Position numbers and translations under genes: made by a program
In this document: in pieces, positions 61,846 through 64,000 of the stretch
Numbering within the stretch: the stretch's first letter is position 1
Layout: every line of letters starts with the position of its first letter
The notes under the pieces: model-generated
What the model was told of the DNA's origin: nothing
Databases searched by the model: none
The model's input: only the letters and a program-made list of their open reading frames with translations
From: Virgibacillus sp. MSP4-1
GTDB taxonomy: Bacteria > Bacillota > Bacilli > Bacillales > Alkalibacillaceae
Direction of reading: 5' to 3'
Length of the DNA: 64,000 nucleotides
NCBI RefSeq assembly: GCF_010092505.1
Contig: NZ_CP048021.1
Location: 186,001-250,000 of the forward strand

Positions 61846-61917
61846 ATCTGTAACACTTTTGGATGAAGTTCGTCTATTTGTGTAAGTGACAGTCTTCCAA
61901 AAAGGCGGGTTTTTCAG

Positions 61918-62460
61918 GTGAAAAAATATTTAATCGTGATATCAGGTATTATGCTCCTCGTAATTCTTTTTGGGTGTGGCACATCCGGTTCGGTGGATGA
62001 GGATGACCAGACCCAGGCTGACTCTTTACCAGCTGATCAGGATAAACAGAAGAATGAGGGAGACGGGTTAGCGTTGTTAAAAAAATTGGCGTATGATGTA
62101 ACATCAGAAAAAACGGACAATCAAATAACGTTTCAGATGGAATTGACCAATCCCACGGACGAGCAGGTGAAGATTTCCTTTCCATCGGGCCAGCAATATG
62201 AAGTTATCGTAAAATCCAAAAAATCAGATGAGGTTGTTTACCGTTATTCAGAAGGCAGAATGTTTACACAAGCCATCGTTGATGATGAGATTGAGCCTGG
62301 AGAAACAAAAACCTGGGAACAGTCATGGGAGTTTAAGGAAGCAGAACCAGGAGATTATACAGCGACGGTTATGCTGCTCCCTGAACCTGTCCATCAGCCT
62401 TCTAATGAGAACAATCCATTCGTTAAGAAAGTATCGTTTTCTATTAACGGTAAAAAATAA
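61918..62460 (+). CDS. BsuPI-domain lipoprotein
   Basis: The 180-residue product has a signal peptide with lipobox ILFGC and an acidic linker. A beta-rich BsuPI-like (intracellular proteinase inhibitor-type) domain follows with TFQMELTNPTDEQVKISF, YRYSEGRMFTQA and IEPGETKTWEQSWEFK. The fold is an Ig-like sandwich; inhibitory activity is not shown for the lipoprotein members. The GTG start has only a weak ribosome site. A terminator follows. Confidence 0.85.
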   Translation: MKKYLIVISGIMLLVILFGCGTSGSVDEDDQTQADSLPADQDKQKNEGDGLALLKKLAYDVTSEKTDNQITFQMELTNPTDEQVKISFPSGQQYEVIVKSKKSDEVVYRYSEGRMFTQAIVDDEIEPGETKTWEQSWEFKEAEPGDYTATVMLLPEPVHQPSNENNPFVKKVSFSINGKK

Positions 62461-62476
62461 TGGTAAGGGTAAGGAA

Positions 62477-62518
62477 TGAAAAGGAGAGCCACGTACTTTG
62501 GCATCTCCTTTTTTTATT
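62477..62518 (+). terminator. Terminator after BsuPI lipoprotein
   Basis: AAAAGGAGA and TCTCCTTTTTTT pair around a partly paired middle (GCC/GGC). Confidence 0.75.
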
Positions 62519-62607
62519 TTCTGTCTGCTGCAATGAAACTTTTTTGTGTTAAAATAGGTAAGAATGTTTTGAAAATTTGTTTGAAATAGAAGGTAGGAGA
62601 TCATACA

Positions 62608-64000
62608 ATGAAGGGCTTAAGACAAAAACTATTCTGGATCATCCCTTTTCTCATCATACTTACCGGTTTTATTTTATTATTTGTAACGAATCTGCAACGT
62701 TTTACTGCCCCGCCAGCAGAAGGATGGAGCAGAGGGCTTGAGGTAGCTAAAATGGATGGCTTTCATGATCCGCAGGTTGAGGCGGATAAAAGTGGGATGG
62801 ATCTTTACTTTCTTCGTGATGGATCGATTCATCACGTGAGCTATGACACTGACTTTTCAAAAAAAGGAGAAGACGTCATCCCTGTTGATCGTGAACGTGT
62901 GGATAGCTTTTATGTATATGGGGATCGCGTCTATTATTTTGATGAAGGCTCGATTATAAATGGGAAAACAGGTGAAGGAATAGATGAGGCTGAAATCTTT
63001 CACAGAGGTGAGGAGGGTATCATTTATTACTCACAGGGACAAAATGTTTTTCAGTTCAATCTAAAGACGGAAGAGAAAAAGAAAATCTTTTCGGCATCCC
63101 ATCCATTTGAAGAAATCCAGGTATCAGGGCCTTATGTTCTGGTCTATACTAGCGATTTAAATGAAGGGATCTTATCGATTTTTAAATACCAGGAGCAGGA
63201 AAAATCCTATACAGAGTTTACTCAAACTACTGTCGATGTAGGGATGAGTAACAGGATGAATGAAATGGTATTTACTGCCGGGAAGGATAAGCTTCATCTG
63301 GCTGTCTCTGCTGAAACGCAAAGCAAGCAGAATAAGGATTTTTATTTTTTCTATAGTTCAGTGGATACAGATCAGCCTGAAATTGAGTTAGTGGAACTTG
63401 AACCGAAAGATCCCGTTACTCAAACGCCCTTACAGGAAATTTCACAATTTCAATTAAGGACAGATGAGGAGGGTACACTGGAAGTATTATTTAGAAGTGC
63501 CGGTTTTACTTTTACGGATACGAATGATGAACAGGCAATGAATGCTTATCACATGAAGTTAGGTCCGGACCAAAACCTGAAAGTTGAAAGGAGAAGCAAT
63601 ACTTATTCATTAACCTCTCGTCCATTTTTTATCGGGGGAGAAGCCATTGGATGGAAGGACAGAATGGATGGAAGTGAGTATCAGCTGTTGATGTCGTCAA
63701 GTCACCCTAATATGATTGAAAAAACAAACCATCGTTCACTGAATGAATACCTAATTGCCTTTGGGATTAGTATTGGTGATCTTTCAACAGCAGCTTTTAT
63801 TCTTTACTTAGTTTTAATACTGATTCTGATTCCTGTTCTGTACTTTGGAGTGACAGCTCTTTATTATCGATGGAAGGGGAATCGGGATGGCCTTGAGCAG
63901 AACCCGAAAGTTTTCTATGGAGGTGTGATTGTATATACGCTGGGAGCTCTTCTGCTTCGAAACCATTTATTCCCGGATAATGCTTATGCCATGGCTCCCG
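62608..64000 (+). CDS. Large membrane protein with outer domain, unknown (cut by window edge)
   Basis: An uninterrupted frame of 464 codons runs from ATG 62608 off the right edge. AGGTAGGAG precedes it. It has one N-terminal membrane helix (FWIIPFLIILTGFILLFV), then an outer domain of about 350 residues. That domain has repeated blade-like phrases (GMDLYFLRDGSIHHVSYDTD, DRVYYFDEGSIINGK, GIIYYSQGQNVFQFNL), suggesting a beta-propeller. Further membrane helices follow from about residue 390. I do not recognise the family, and its C-terminus is not in view. Confidence 0.75.
   Translation, partial: MKGLRQKLFWIIPFLIILTGFILLFVTNLQRFTAPPAEGWSRGLEVAKMDGFHDPQVEADKSGMDLYFLRDGSIHHVSYDTDFSKKGEDVIPVDRERVDSFYVYGDRVYYFDEGSIINGKTGEGIDEAEIFHRGEEGIIYYSQGQNVFQFNLKTEEKKKIFSASHPFEEIQVSGPYVLVYTSDLNEGILSIFKYQEQEKSYTEFTQTTVDVGMSNRMNEMVFTAGKDKLHLAVSAETQSKQNKDFYFFYSSVDTDQPEIELVELEPKDPVTQTPLQEISQFQLRTDEEGTLEVLFRSAGFTFTDTNDEQAMNAYHMKLGPDQNLKVERRSNTYSLTSRPFFIGGEAIGWKDRMDGSEYQLLMSSSHPNMIEKTNHRSLNEYLIAFGISIGDLSTAAFILYLVLILILIPVLYFGVTALYYRWKGNRDGLEQNPKVFYGGVIVYTLGALLLRNHLFPDNAYAMAP

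Noticed and set aside
1-64000. CRISPR arrays, tRNA, rRNA, prophage or transposase genes
   Set aside because: No regularly spaced direct repeats, no cloverleaf or rRNA-like segments and no transposase or phage proteins were recognised.

Overview
The window reads as one contiguous chromosomal segment of a low-GC, endospore-forming member of the Bacillaceae. Its order follows the Bacillus subtilis yhaN-to-gerP region closely: yhaN, yhaM, yhaL, prsA, hpr, yhaH, trpP, hit, ecsABC, yhaA, hmoB, pbpF, hemEHY, yhfH, yhfI, lplJ, lcfB, comK, yhjD, yhjE, addBA, gerP, yisL. The opuA betaine transporter, a second GbsR-type regulator and many acidic proteins fit a salt-tolerant genus of the Halobacillus/Virgibacillus/Oceanobacillus kind, but the genus cannot be fixed from sequence reading alone. 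No rRNA, tRNA, CRISPR array, prophage or transposase gene was seen.

Layout. 1-3.1 kb: yhaN end, a GbsR-family regulator, the YhaM exoribonuclease and YhaL. 3.1-8 kb (minus strand): PrsA foldase, small membrane proteins, the Hpr/ScoC regulator and an ECF sigma/anti-sigma pair; a 30-residue YjcZ-type gene lies at 4.4 kb. 8.1-11.3 kb: a secreted NEW3-type protein with an ABC-2 exporter. 11.4-15.4 kb: opuAA-AB-AC with a divergent GbsR/OpcR-type regulator. 15.7-17.4 kb (minus): yhaH, trpP with a TRAP-type leader, hit. 17.6-17.9 kb: an unassigned candidate structured RNA. 18-20.7 kb: ecsABC. 20.9 kb: YhaA amidohydrolase. 22.5-25 kb: liaFSR. 25.1-32.3 kb: a BdbC/thioredoxin pair, heme monooxygenase, PbpF and the heme genes hemEHY. 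32.5-36.7 kb: yhfH, yhfI, lplJ and FadR-box-controlled lcfB. 36.9-39.7 kb: a TrpXYZ-like ABC uptake system. 39.8-43.8 kb: Sco1, ComK, YhjD, YhjE and an MFS transporter. 43.9-51.1 kb: addBA. 51.3-52.3 kb: an AT-rich, apparently decayed bacteriocin-type ABC cassette. 52.5-54.7 kb (minus): gerPA-PF. 54.8-64 kb: DUF418, an alkyltransferase-like protein, a decayed yozG/DUF2975 pair, RocD, YisL, YppF-like, DegV, YitT, a BsuPI lipoprotein and a membrane protein cut by the window edge.

How the genes work together. Many belong to the cell envelope and secretion (PrsA, Ecs, Lia, PbpF, BdbC). Others serve heme supply and turnover (HmoB, HemE/H/Y), osmoprotection (OpuA and its regulator), competence and recombination (ComK, AddAB) and sporulation or germination (Hpr, YhaL, GerP, YjcZ-type).

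The least explained content is non-coding. Two families of interspersed hairpin repeats, called A and B here, occur at five and six places, plus a smaller GGGGACAGTCCC motif at two. They sit at gene ends and in several cases abut or supply a stop codon. One copy lies between gerPE and gerPF. Together with the candidate RNA between hit and ecsA they are the best leads for something undescribed.
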